A DNA stretch of 64,000 nucleotides from assembly GCA_017545365.1 (NCBI GenBank), contig JAFWOP010000001.1, forward strand, positions 66,530 through 130,529. Reading direction: 5' to 3'. Origin of the DNA: Bacteroidales bacterium (GTDB lineage Bacteria; Bacteroidota; Bacteroidia; Bacteroidales; P3). Shown here piece by piece: positions 43,669 through 54,014 of the stretch (positions are counted from its first letter, which is position 1; every line of letters starts with the position of its first letter). A program made the position numbers and the translations under genes. A model generated the notes under the pieces. That model searched no databases, had not been told where the DNA came from, and worked only from the letters and a program-made list of their open reading frames with translations.

Positions 43669-45672
43669 TTATTCTATCACAAGTACCGTGATGGAGTAGG
43701 GGGCCAGCGTCATAGCAAACTGCTTACCCACTTTCTGCGTCGATTCCTTTGGAACGATGTTGCGAGGATTGTCGGTGCTGTTGGTATCCTCTGGGCGTGC
43801 AGACTTCAACTCTATCTTCTTCGCCTTCGACTTCACCTTCTTTGCACCCGCGAGCTTGATGTTCAGCTTTTGCGCATTCCCCACGGCATTGACGAGTTTC
43901 AGGTAGGTCTTACCCGTTGCTGCATCGGTGGTGGCGGTATAGAATACGGCATTCGCCTCGTCGTTTCGGTCGAGGGTCTGCTTCGGAAGGTCGGTGGCTT
44001 CGACGGGGACGATCTTATTACCCAGATACTTCGCAAACATCACCTGTGCCCAATACGACGGTGAGCCGTAGCTGTTAAGCACGTCATAGCCTATCAGGTC
44101 GCTCTGCCACTGGATAGCACCGGGCTCTACGTTGACGAACAGCGGTGCATAGCACGACATGATGCAAATATCGGAGTTGCGCTCCATGCAGCTCATCCAG
44201 GCTGCGTCGCCAAGGGCAGCATTCATATTCGTTGTCGGCGTACCCTCGCGTGTTGCCCATTCGCCACAGAAAATCTTCGGACCGGTGCGGTCGTAGCGGT
44301 CATACTGGAAGGCATTGCGGTACATGTCGAAGGCGTTGCGATAGTAGTGCTCATCGATGACGTCGACGACTGGATTCTGTATGGCCTTCGACTTCAAGGC
44401 GTTAAAGCCCACCGTTGAGATAATCTGCAGCTGCGGATAGCGAGTCTTGATGGCCTCGTAGAACATCTTGAAGCGGTTGGGATAGCTGCCGCTGCGGTCG
44501 AAGAAGTCTTCGTTGCCAATCTCCACATAGTGAAGGGGGAACGGAGCCGGATGGCCGTCGCGGGCACGAATGGCACCCCACTTGGTCGTTTGGGCATCGC
44601 CGATGATGTATTCTATCTCGTCAAGGGCATCCTGAATGAAGGGTTTCACATAGTCGCCGTCCAGGTGATCGCCGTTCAGTACATACCCGGCAAAGACACC
44701 CACCACGGGTTCTCCGCCGATGTCCTCTGCCCACTGCAGGAACTCAAGCAGGCCCAGGCCATCGGTGGAGCGATAACCCCACGGGCTCTGGTGGCCGGGA
44801 CGCTCGTCGGGATTACCGATGGTCTGCTTCCAGTCGAAGCGGTTGGCGAAGTTGCTGCCTTCCAGGTAGTTACCGCCGGGGAAGCGCAGGAACTTAGGAT
44901 TCATCTCTACCATCATCTCCATCAGGTCGGTGCGCAAGCCGTTCGGACGGTTTTTGAAGCTGGGTGCAAACAAGGTCACACGAGTCAGCTCGATGCTTCC
45001 TGCCTCGTCGGCGATGAAGAACAGGCGTGCATCCTTCGTGTCTGCCTGCGTGGCTGAGGTGGTCAGCTGGTAGTCCAACTTCTTCCAATCACCCGTGAAA
45101 CCGCTGACCTTTGTCTCTGCATAAGTGGTGTTGCCGTCGGTGCTCTTCAATGCAATTTTTAGCGATTTCATCGGCGTTGGTGCTGCACTTCCGTCATTCG
45201 GTGCAGCGGGTTGCTTCACATAGAGTGAACCCTTGAAAGTGGTGTTCTTTCGGATGGGGAATCCCCAATAGCCTTCGCTCACAAGGGCGAGACCGGGCTC
45301 GTCGAAGTGGACAACCAACGAGGTGGAATTGGCGCTGTTGATGCCTCCCTGCCGGTTCTGTCGCACCTGAACCTTTACCGTGTCGGAGAGTTGCCAGCGG
45401 TCGGGGCGTACCGTGTAGCGCGGAGCATTGCCGCTGGGACGCCTTCCGCGACGACCTCCACTGGGATTAAACATGTCGGCGAACGACGGATTCGGAATCA
45501 GTTGCGTGTAGAGGCCTCCTTCATACGAATAGTTGATTTCCTCGGTCATCAGTCCATAGAGCATCGGACTCACCTCCGTTTCGGCCTTGTCGAGACGGAG
45601 CGTTAACTGTTGCGCGTGGAGCATCATGGCGTTCATGCTCAGCATCGCGACGATTACCAATAGTTTTCTCAT
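43669..45672 (-). CDS. GH51 alpha-L-arabinofuranosidase
   Basis: This 667-residue secreted enzyme has a signal peptide (1-20, MMLHA). An N-terminal beta-sandwich and a CBM4/9-like segment (about 70-240) precede the (beta/alpha)8 barrel. Barrel motifs are FLRFPGGNYLEGSNFANRFDW (about 265), the acid/base Glu in HYVEIGNEDFF (about 386) and the nucleophile in KIFCGEWATREG (about 469). The C-terminal arabinofuranosidase domain (about 510-667) is complete. It releases terminal L-arabinose from arabinan, arabinoxylan or arabinogalactan. It is a single gene here, but GH43 in the adjacent locus could act on the same type of polymer. Confidence 0.94.
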   Translation of the reverse strand: MRKLLVIVAMLSMNAMMLHAQQLTLRLDKAETEVSPMLYGLMTEEINYSYEGGLYTQLIPNPSFADMFNPSGGRRGRRPSGNAPRYTVRPDRWQLSDTVKVQVRQNRQGGINSANSTSLVVHFDEPGLALVSEGYWGFPIRKNTTFKGSLYVKQPAAPNDGSAAPTPMKSLKIALKSTDGNTTYAETKVSGFTGDWKKLDYQLTTSATQADTKDARLFFIADEAGSIELTRVTLFAPSFKNRPNGLRTDLMEMMVEMNPKFLRFPGGNYLEGSNFANRFDWKQTIGNPDERPGHQSPWGYRSTDGLGLLEFLQWAEDIGGEPVVGVFAGYVLNGDHLDGDYVKPFIQDALDEIEYIIGDAQTTKWGAIRARDGHPAPFPLHYVEIGNEDFFDRSGSYPNRFKMFYEAIKTRYPQLQIISTVGFNALKSKAIQNPVVDVIDEHYYRNAFDMYRNAFQYDRYDRTGPKIFCGEWATREGTPTTNMNAALGDAAWMSCMERNSDICIMSCYAPLFVNVEPGAIQWQSDLIGYDVLNSYGSPSYWAQVMFAKYLGNKIVPVEATDLPKQTLDRNDEANAVFYTATTDAATGKTYLKLVNAVGNAQKLNIKLAGAKKVKSKAKKIELKSARPEDTNSTDNPRNIVPKESTQKVGKQFAMTLAPYSITVLVIE

Positions 45673-45762
45673 ACGTTTTTAGCTAATAGTTTAAGTTAAT
45701 AATGTTGTTTTTGTCGGTTCTTGCACTCCGTGGGTGTGGGCAACATGTCATTCAAGCCGCTT

Positions 45763-46224
45763 TCAAGCCTTTCCTTTCATGACTTCAATGACTTGCATGT
45801 CGGCCGGCAGCCATTTCATGCTGTCTAAATCCTCTATCGAAAGCCAGCGGGCGGCCTCGTGTTCGTTCAGATGTAGGGCCTCTGTCAGCAGCGAACAGAG
45901 ATAGCAATGCATGGTGATGTGGAATGTCGGATAGTCGTGCTCCACCGTACAAAGGAACTCGTCTACGCTGATTTCCGTCGACAGCTCCTCGCGAATCTCC
46001 CGTTTCAGCGCATCTTCGGGAGTCTCACCCGGTTCCATCTTCCCGCCAGGAAATTCCCATCCTGCTTTGCCTTCAAGGCGAGCTTGCTCGCATTCGGCAA
46101 GGTTCAAACAGTTTTGATCCAACCCTTGCCTAACTGAAGCCTTCCCTTCGCCACACCCTCTTAGCGTGGCGAAGATCCTGTCTCCTTTGCGAATAATCGC
46201 TGCAACGACTTCTATCCTTTTCAT
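45763..46224 (-). CDS. Nudix hydrolase (MutT-like) with in-frame insertion
   Basis: The start is taken at the ATG at 46224 (MKRIEVVAAIIRKG); the upstream codon at 46281 lies inside the -7 box. This gives 153 residues. The Nudix box is intact: GGKMEPGETPEDALKREIREELSTEI read across the GX5EX7REUXEEXGU pattern. The family hydrolyses nucleoside diphosphate derivatives, often oxidised dNTPs. Related proteins go from RIFATxRG straight to GGWEFPGG in about five residues. Here 25 extra residues (SVRQGLDQNCLNLAECEQAR and flanks) are inserted just before WEFPGG. The sandwich loop tolerates length changes, so activity may persist. Confidence 0.9.
   Translation of the reverse strand: MKRIEVVAAIIRKGDRIFATLRGCGEGKASVRQGLDQNCLNLAECEQARLEGKAGWEFPGGKMEPGETPEDALKREIREELSTEISVDEFLCTVEHDYPTFHITMHCYLCSLLTEALHLNEHEAARWLSIEDLDSMKWLPADMQVIEVMKGKA
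46075..46149. repeat. 75-bp in-frame insertion in the Nudix gene
   Basis: A 75-bp segment is bounded by near-identical 11-mers (GCTTTGCCTTC at 46064 and GCCTTCCCTTC at 46139) and contains the palindrome GCGAGCTTGCTCGC (46078-46091). It keeps the frame open. The form recalls palindromic elements that insert within genes. Confidence 0.55.
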
Positions 46225-46278
46225 ATCTCTCTGCTTGCAAATGATAGCGCAAAATCGTACCATTTCGACTGAATACTG

Positions 46279-46286
46279 CAAAGATA
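46279..46286 (-). promoter_or_regulatory. -7 box for the Nudix gene
   Basis: TATCTTTG on the minus strand lies 54 bp upstream of the ATG at 46224. It rules out the longer reading frame starting at 46281. Confidence 0.6.
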
Positions 46287-46647
46287 TAAAAAGTTTGTTA
46301 TACTTTATTGATTATCGCTCCATTTTTTGATTTCTTTAATACGATAATGCGTCCCTCATCTTGCTCCTTCTGCTAATACGCTTTTGTTTCAAGAATAACC
46401 ACTACCTTTTTTTGTTTACGCATTGTTTACGCGGAATTAAGAACCATTGGCAGTTTTGCACTCACAATAAGAAGGTCATACGACTAAAAAAGCCATCTTA
46501 ATCTTGGACAAATGTATATTCTAAGCCATTCTAGCATTGGAAAAGTGTAAAAAAACATATATAATCACCTTGGAAAAGTGTAATTTGTTTACGATTTATG
46601 CTTGGTAAAAATGTCGGGCTTGTTGACTCGTTTTAATAGAAAAGCCG

Positions 46648-46655
46648 TAATTTTG
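46648..46655 (+). promoter_or_regulatory. -7 box upstream of the DUF1016 remnant
   Basis: TAATTTTG lies about 20 bp before an ATG (46674) that opens only a 14-codon frame. The DUF1016-like frame continues in a different phase, so the promoter may outlive a broken gene. Confidence 0.4.
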
Positions 46656-46675
46656 CACTAAAATAATACAGACAT

Positions 46676-46897
46676 GAGTGGGGCGACAAAATATTTATCA
46701 CCCTCAGTGCCGACTTAAAGGATGCTTTGCCCGGAGTGTCAGGCTTGTCGATTCGTAATTTGCAATATATGAGGCAGATGTATAACACCTTTATGCCCCT
46801 CTTTGAGATTACGCCACAAGCTGTGGCGCAAAATGAAAAGGATATTACGCCACAAGTTGTGGCACAAAATGTACTTGACAATATTTGTAGTATTCCT
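46676..46897 (+). pseudogene. Remnant of a DUF1016 (YhcG-type) N-terminal domain gene
   Basis: The frame reads EWGDKIFITLSADLKDALPG then VSGLSIRNLQYMRQMYNTF, which matches the conserved centre of the DUF1016 N-terminal domain (helical DNA-binding-like part of YhcG-family PD-(D/E)XK nucleases). The first 45 or so residues and the whole nuclease domain are absent. The only nearby ATG is out of frame. The segment ITPQAVAQNEKD / ITPQVVAQNVLD is a tandem duplication visible in the DNA (ACGCCACAAGCTGTGGC). The 840-bp gap that holds it has no intact gene. Confidence 0.6.
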
Positions 46898-46970
46898 TGC
46901 CCTTCAGGATATAGAGGCCGGGGGCGATGTCGGCAGGCACAAGGCCATAGCTACGGACATGGACGGTGCA
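46886..46970 (-). pseudogene. Possible remnant of a T9SS C-terminal tail
   Basis: The reverse strand reads VRSYGLVPADIAPGLYILKG, close to the last strand pair of type A sorting domains (APGxYIxKG). It has no upstream domain and abuts the DUF1016 remnant. Confidence 0.35.
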
Positions 46971-46981
46971 TGTAATAATGA

Positions 46982-47014
46982 GAAGGCACGATATTACGTG
47001 AACATCGTGCCTTC
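46982..47014 (-). terminator. Perfect 11-bp hairpin after the GH97 operon
   Basis: GAAGGCACGAT pairs with ATCGTGCCTTC around an 11-nt loop about 50 bp past the GH97 stop. The T tract on the minus strand is weak (CTCATTATT), so it may act as an mRNA 3' end rather than a strong terminator. Confidence 0.5.
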
Positions 47015-47064
47015 CTCCTAAACAATTATTACCTAACTAATGTATGAATCTAAAAACAATCCTT

Positions 47065-49215
<2,151 letters not shown>

Positions 49216-49232
49216 CTATTAACCTAATTCCG

Positions 49233-50651
49233 TTACCTTGTCAACATGACAACCTTGCAGCCATGAGCGGGCAGCGTGGCACTCAGCGTGCTGGTAGTGC
49301 CCTCGTCGGCATGTTGCCACAGGTCGCGCACCTTCCACTCGCCACTGATGCCGAGGCGGCTCAAGGCGATGCTCGACGCCTGCTGCTGGTCACTGCGATT
49401 GAAGAGAGCCACGACATGGTTGCCGTTGGAGAGCGAACCGAACCACACTTCGCTGTCGCCGTCGCCGAGCTTGTTGCTCAAGGGCTGGCCCACGAAACCA
49501 TCGCGGCGCAGCTGCAGCAGCTCATCGTTGGTGTAGAAACTGAGGTTGCCGCCAATGGTCGACGGCTGGTCGGCCACCGCCACCGGACCGCCTGCCATGA
49601 GCTGCAGCGACACTGCTGTCTGCCGCTCCGCATCGGTTTCATAGCGGTTCAGTCGCAGGAAGTCGCCATCCAGAATCACCTTGTCGCGACCAGTGATGTG
49701 CGACCAATAAGTAAAACCGTCGAACTGATTCATGCAGTTGGGCCATGACGTGTAGGAACGGCCTTTGTCCTGAGCCGACGTGTGCCACCAGCCGCCACCA
49801 CCCGTGTCAGCCACGATGCGCACCATGTTGCCATAGCGGGCCTCCACCTCAGCATCGTTGTTCAGGTGGGGCATGACGAGCGAGGTGAAGATGCCATACT
49901 TCTTTGCCGATTGGGCGATGTAGGCCAGCGCATGGGCGTAGGCTTCGCGACCATAGCCGCGACCAACGGTGCCCATGCCGCGGTCCTTGCCATCCTCATA
50001 CCATGAGAGGAAATCCATGCGGATGAAGTCGACACCCAGCTCCTTGTAGTGACGGAAGAAACCGTCGATGTATTCCTGTGCGCCTTCCTTTTCGCTCACC
50101 ACCCAGGTGAACCACTGGTCCTGAGCCGCGGGGTTCAGCACCTTTGTCTTTCCATCATAGACCAGGTCGCCGAAGGTGCAGCTCGTACCCTCGACGGGCG
50201 TCGAGAGCGGGCCATGTATCCACAGCGGATTGTCGTAGACACCCAGACGCAGACCCTTGGCCTTACACTTGGCGGCAAGGTCCTTCAGTGAAACCGAACC
50301 GTAGTGGGTCATGTAGCCCGAACCGTCCTGAGCCAGCATAGGAATGAAACCGTCCGTGCACACCATGTCGTAGCCGTGGGGCTTTAGGTTTTCGGCCACC
50401 CAATTGATGACCTCATCCCATTGTGCTGCAGTGAAATCCATGTCCGAGCCGCTCACGCCAGCTTGCTCCTGTTCGTAGGCATATTCGTAGATGCTCCAGT
50501 AGAGAGGGGCCTTCTGCCCGTCGTGGATGCCCTCCACGACAGGCAACTCGGGCAGTTCGTACTTCGGCGGATAGCGCATTTCGATATCGTTGGTGCAGGC
50601 GCTGAGCAATATCATCATCAGGCCTGTCAGCATAAATATTGTCCGTTTCAT
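49233..50651 (-). CDS. Clan GH-D (GH27-like) glycosidase lipoprotein
   Basis: The ATG at 50651 (MKRTIFMLTGLMMILLSAC) was chosen; an upstream TTG at 50681 lies in an AT-rich repeat. The protein has 472 residues with the lipid Cys at 19, followed by TNDIE. The barrel shows GYDMVCTDGF (about 95), LRLGVYDNPLW (about 140) and VDFIRMDFLSWYEDG (putative nucleophile Asp, about 215). MVRIVADTGGGGWW (about 285) is the likely acid/base region. The C-terminal beta-domain (EVWFGSLSNGNHVVALFNRS, VRDLW) is typical of GH27. GH27 covers alpha-galactosidase and isomaltodextranase-like activities; an alpha-linked hexose substrate fits a SusB-type operon. Confidence 0.8.
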   Translation of the reverse strand: MKRTIFMLTGLMMILLSACTNDIEMRYPPKYELPELPVVEGIHDGQKAPLYWSIYEYAYEQEQAGVSGSDMDFTAAQWDEVINWVAENLKPHGYDMVCTDGFIPMLAQDGSGYMTHYGSVSLKDLAAKCKAKGLRLGVYDNPLWIHGPLSTPVEGTSCTFGDLVYDGKTKVLNPAAQDQWFTWVVSEKEGAQEYIDGFFRHYKELGVDFIRMDFLSWYEDGKDRGMGTVGRGYGREAYAHALAYIAQSAKKYGIFTSLVMPHLNNDAEVEARYGNMVRIVADTGGGGWWHTSAQDKGRSYTSWPNCMNQFDGFTYWSHITGRDKVILDGDFLRLNRYETDAERQTAVSLQLMAGGPVAVADQPSTIGGNLSFYTNDELLQLRRDGFVGQPLSNKLGDGDSEVWFGSLSNGNHVVALFNRSDQQQASSIALSRLGISGEWKVRDLWQHADEGTTSTLSATLPAHGCKVVMLTR

Positions 50652-50682
50652 ATACTTAAACTTTAAACTATAAACTCTCAAC
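50652..50682. repeat. AT-rich tandem word spacer
   Basis: Variants of AACTTTAAACTATAAACTC occupy the gap before the GH27-like ATG and overlap the end of the SusE/F-like gene. The same word recurs at 52198-52236. Confidence 0.5.
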
Positions 50683-52194
50683 TTTCACCGTCCAAGCCTT
50701 CAGGTCGAATGTCAGGCGGTACTTTCCTTCCTCCTCCACCTGCCACTTGTCATCGGGCGAAGCAGTGAACACGAAGTTTGGACTCTCCACGCCGTCCTTG
50801 TCAATCTTGCAGCCACCGAACGTGGGGCGGATAAACGGCACATCCCAACTGCCCGTCTGCGTGCAGGCCTTCAGCTCGCCTTTCGTGAGTTTGCCTTCGT
50901 AGGAGAACACGTACTGCGATTGCTTCTCCAACTGCGTCGGAGCGTCGATGCTCCAGCCGTTGGGCGTGGCATCGCCCACGATGTAGACAGACTCAGCCTC
51001 CAGCGGCTCTTTAGCGGTGAGAGGTTCGGCGGTGATGGTCCAGTTCTTCAGGTCAAACGTCAGGCGATATTGTCCTGCTTCCGTGACCTGCCACTTGTCG
51101 TCGGGTGAGGAGGTAAAGACGAAATCTGCGCTTTCCACGCCAGCGAGGCTTACCTTGCAACCACCGTACGTTGGACGGATGAACTGTACGCCCCAGTCGC
51201 CCGTCTGCGTGCAGGCCTTCAGTTCGCCAGGCACCAATTCTCCTTCGTAGGTGAAGACGTACTGTGACTGCTTCGTGAGCTGTGTGGGTGCGTCGATGTT
51301 CCAGCCGTTCGGCGTGGCGTCGCCAACAATGTAGACGGCTTCTGCTTCCAATGGTTGCTTGTCGGGATTGGGAGCCTCGCCCAAGAATTCAACCTGTAGT
51401 GTCCATGCCTGCAGGTCGAAGGTTAGGCGATATTTTCCAGCCTCCGTCACCTGCCACTTGTCGTCGGGAGCAGCGGTAAAGACAAAGTCCTGACTCTCCA
51501 CGCCATTCTGGCCAATCTTGCAGCCGCCAAATGTCGGACGGATGAATGGCACACCCCAGTCGCCCGTCTGCGTGCAGGCCTTCAGTTCGCCAGTCGTGAG
51601 AATGCCCTCATATGTGAAGACGTACTGCGATCGCTTCTCGAGTTGAGTTGGTGCATCGATGCTCCAGCCGTTCGGTGTGGCATCACCAACGATGTAGACG
51701 GCCTCAGCCTCGATAGGCTCAATGACGGGCGCATCGGGCTCGCCTAGATATTCGGTCGACATAGTCCAGTGGCGCAGGTCGAACGTCAGCCGATACTTGC
51801 CTGCATCGGCAATCACCCATTTGTCGTCGGGGTCGCCAGCGTGCATGGCAAACTTCGCATTGCTGATGGCTGTCTTCGTGATTTGCGTGCCACCCACCTC
51901 AGGACGGATGAACGGAGCATCCCAGCTGCCCGTGGTCAGGCAGAGCTTCAGTTCACCTTTATAGAGTTGGCCCTCCCATGAGAACACCAAAGCATCGTCG
52001 CCCGTTGTCTCAAGAGGTGTTGGATTGCCGATGTCCCAGCCATTAGGCGTGGCATCGCCTACCATGTAGAGCGTCTGCGTCTTGATGGGCAGTTCGCCCT
52101 CGATGATGTTCAGGTCCTTCTCGCTGTCGCACGAGGTGAGACCCATTGCCAGCACGATGCCGGCTATTGCGGAAAATAATCGATTCGGTTTCAT
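50668..52194 (-). CDS. SusE/SusF-like surface glycan-binding lipoprotein, four repeats
   Basis: The ATG at 52194 (MKPNRLF) was chosen over an in-frame TTG at 52200. The protein has 508 residues, with signal peptide and lipobox LTSC followed by DSEKDL. Four tandem domains of about 115 residues each open with YxVGDATPNGW and contain GELKxC, FIRP and DDKW...KYRLTFDLxxWT, the SusE/F outer-membrane starch-binding pattern. Repeats 2, 3 and 4 are nearly the same (for example AEAVYIVGDATPNGWSIDAP), while repeat 1 is more divergent. This suggests recent internal duplication. It lies 34 bp after susD. It probably holds alpha-glucan at the cell surface and has no catalytic motif. Confidence 0.92.
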   Translation of the reverse strand: MKPNRLFSAIAGIVLAMGLTSCDSEKDLNIIEGELPIKTQTLYMVGDATPNGWDIGNPTPLETTGDDALVFSWEGQLYKGELKLCLTTGSWDAPFIRPEVGGTQITKTAISNAKFAMHAGDPDDKWVIADAGKYRLTFDLRHWTMSTEYLGEPDAPVIEPIEAEAVYIVGDATPNGWSIDAPTQLEKRSQYVFTYEGILTTGELKACTQTGDWGVPFIRPTFGGCKIGQNGVESQDFVFTAAPDDKWQVTEAGKYRLTFDLQAWTLQVEFLGEAPNPDKQPLEAEAVYIVGDATPNGWNIDAPTQLTKQSQYVFTYEGELVPGELKACTQTGDWGVQFIRPTYGGCKVSLAGVESADFVFTSSPDDKWQVTEAGQYRLTFDLKNWTITAEPLTAKEPLEAESVYIVGDATPNGWSIDAPTQLEKQSQYVFSYEGKLTKGELKACTQTGSWDVPFIRPTFGGCKIDKDGVESPNFVFTASPDDKWQVEEEGKYRLTFDLKAWTVKVESL

Positions 52195-52197
52195 ATC

Positions 52198-52236
52198 CAA
52201 TAAACTAGAAACTATAAACTATAAACTCTTAACTAT
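52198..52236. repeat. AT-rich tandem word spacer
   Basis: AAACTATAAACTATAAACTC repeats the word CTATAAA between the susD stop and the SusE/F-like ATG. The end of susD overlaps it. Confidence 0.6.
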
Positions 52237-53968
52237 TATATCCTGGGTTCTGTACCAACTTCGGGTTGGCATTCAGGATAGGTCGCATGATGGGGAATAT
52301 CTTCGTGTGGCCATCGCCATCGGGCGTCTTGTCCCACCACGTGCCGCTCGTGAACTTGTCGAAGCGGATGAGGTCGATGCGGCGACGACTCTCAGCAAAG
52401 AACTCGCGGCCCCACTCGTTGAGCATCTCCTGCATGTCGAGGTTGGCGCTGCCCTCAGGCGTGTAGAGCGCATCCTGCAGGTGGTTGGCATCGTAGTTGC
52501 GGCGGCGAACACTGTTCAGCAGGCGCGCAGCCTCAGCCTTCTTGCCCTCGCGCAGGCGGCATTCTGCCAGTGAGTAGATGATTTCCGGCAGGCGAATCTC
52601 CGTGTAGTCGCTCTCCATCTGGTGGGCATCGTCGTCGCTGTAGAAGGGATATTTGGCAAAGTGCCAGCCCGAATTGTGGTCGCCATCGCGCAACGTGCTG
52701 CTCGCGGCTGTCAGCCAGCGGTCGGGCGCCAGGCTTTGGAACTTGCCTACGGCATCGCGGATGTAGAGGTCGTAAGGCACCTCAGGAGCCTGCACACGCT
52801 TGGTCTGGCCGCTCTCGTCCTGGTATTCCAGATAGCCGAAGAAGAACATTCCCTCGCGCTGGCTGTTGCCAAGGTTGCGATAGAGCTTCAGACGCACGTC
52901 GCCATCATACTGGCGGAAGCGCTCGATGGGCATGCCCAGCTCGAAGTTGAGGCGTTCGCCATTGGGAGCATAGCTTGGCGAGGCAGCATACTTCGTGTTG
53001 TGGTCGCCGGCCTTGCACTTGGCGTCGTTCAGGTAGTAGCGTGCACGGGCAGGAACCGTCCACCAATAGGTGTCGCCCTGATAGTGCCAATAGCTGTAGC
53101 CGGGAGCAGCGGGGAAGCCGAAGATGACCTCGTCGCAGGCGTCGTTGTTCCAGTCGAAAGCGGCATCCCAGCGGTCGGCTACCTGGTAGCGGCCGTACTG
53201 GCCGTCGAGGATGGCCTGTGCCATGTCGGCACATTCCTTATAGCGGTCTTCGCCAATATAGACCTGAGCATTCAGATAGAGACGCACCAGGAGGGCGGCT
53301 GCACCAGCCTTCGTCCACTGACCCTGCAGCGCGCCGTTGCCGCCCAGCGACGACTTCTCGGCCAGCAGGGGCAGACATTCCTTCAGGTCGCTCTCGATGA
53401 AGTCGAAGACCACCTTCGGCTCGACCTGCGTCTCAGTGTTCTGGCTGACGTCGCCGAAGCTCACAGCCAACGGTACGTTGCGGAATCCGTCGAGCAAGCG
53501 CAGGTAGAACCAGGCGCGCAGTACGCGGCACTGTGCCTTCAGGTTCTGGAACTCGGCCTCAGTGAAGCCGAAGCGCGAGGCGTCGAGCCCGTCCAGATCC
53601 TCAATCACGTAGTTGCATTGCATAATGCCCTGGAAGCAGCCGTTCCATTCCGACTGTGCGTCGCCACCGTCTTCCACATTCCAGTCGTGGTAGTGCAGGC
53701 GGCGCCACTTGCCACCGTCGTCCCACCAACCGTCGCGAGTAGGGGTGATGAGTTGGTCGGCCGTAAGCTCGTTGAGTACGTGACGGCTCTGGATGCTCCA
53801 GAAAGCGTGTTCGAACGGACGGAACACGGCACGCACGACGTCGCTCTTCGTGTTATAGTAGTTCTGTGTGCCCACCTGGTCGTAGAGCGTCTCGTCCAGG
53901 TCGGTGCAGCTGGTGAGTGTCGAGAAACACAACGCTGCAGTCAATATATAATAATGTATAGCTTTCAT
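52229..53968 (-). CDS. susD: RagB/SusD family glycan-binding lipoprotein (starch-type operon)
   Basis: This 579-residue lipoprotein has signal peptide MKAIHYYILTAALCFSTLTSC and then TDLDE. SusD hallmarks include FRPFEHAFWSIQSRHVLNEL, CRVLRAWFYLRLLDGFRNVPL (about 150), AAALLVRLYLNAQVYIGEDRY (about 225) and LNEWGREFFAESRRRIDLIRF near the C-terminus, with the end LNANPKLVQNPGY. Aromatic clusters (GYSYWHYQGDTYWW) could form a sugar-binding platform. It lies 46 bp after susC and 34 bp before the SusE/F-like gene. The symbol is by operon analogy; it may bind an alpha-glucan other than starch. Confidence 0.93.
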   Translation of the reverse strand: MKAIHYYILTAALCFSTLTSCTDLDETLYDQVGTQNYYNTKSDVVRAVFRPFEHAFWSIQSRHVLNELTADQLITPTRDGWWDDGGKWRRLHYHDWNVEDGGDAQSEWNGCFQGIMQCNYVIEDLDGLDASRFGFTEAEFQNLKAQCRVLRAWFYLRLLDGFRNVPLAVSFGDVSQNTETQVEPKVVFDFIESDLKECLPLLAEKSSLGGNGALQGQWTKAGAAALLVRLYLNAQVYIGEDRYKECADMAQAILDGQYGRYQVADRWDAAFDWNNDACDEVIFGFPAAPGYSYWHYQGDTYWWTVPARARYYLNDAKCKAGDHNTKYAASPSYAPNGERLNFELGMPIERFRQYDGDVRLKLYRNLGNSQREGMFFFGYLEYQDESGQTKRVQAPEVPYDLYIRDAVGKFQSLAPDRWLTAASSTLRDGDHNSGWHFAKYPFYSDDDAHQMESDYTEIRLPEIIYSLAECRLREGKKAEAARLLNSVRRRNYDANHLQDALYTPEGSANLDMQEMLNEWGREFFAESRRRIDLIRFDKFTSGTWWDKTPDGDGHTKIFPIMRPILNANPKLVQNPGYNS

Positions 53969-53971
53969 ATT

Positions 53972-54014
53972 GTGAACTTTGTTACCTTGTTACTTTGTCA
54001 CTTTGTTACCTTGA
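53972..54014. repeat. Tandem word spacer (susC-susD, starch-type operon)
   Basis: The words CTTTGTTACCTTGTTAC and CTTTGTCACTTTGTTACCTT fill the gap as four to five degenerate copies of TTTGTTACC. The word differs from those in the other operon. Confidence 0.6.

Noticed and set aside
46225..46281. N-terminal extension of the Nudix protein
   Set aside because: The upstream start lies within the -7 box TATCTTTG, and MKRIEVVAAII matches the usual family start.
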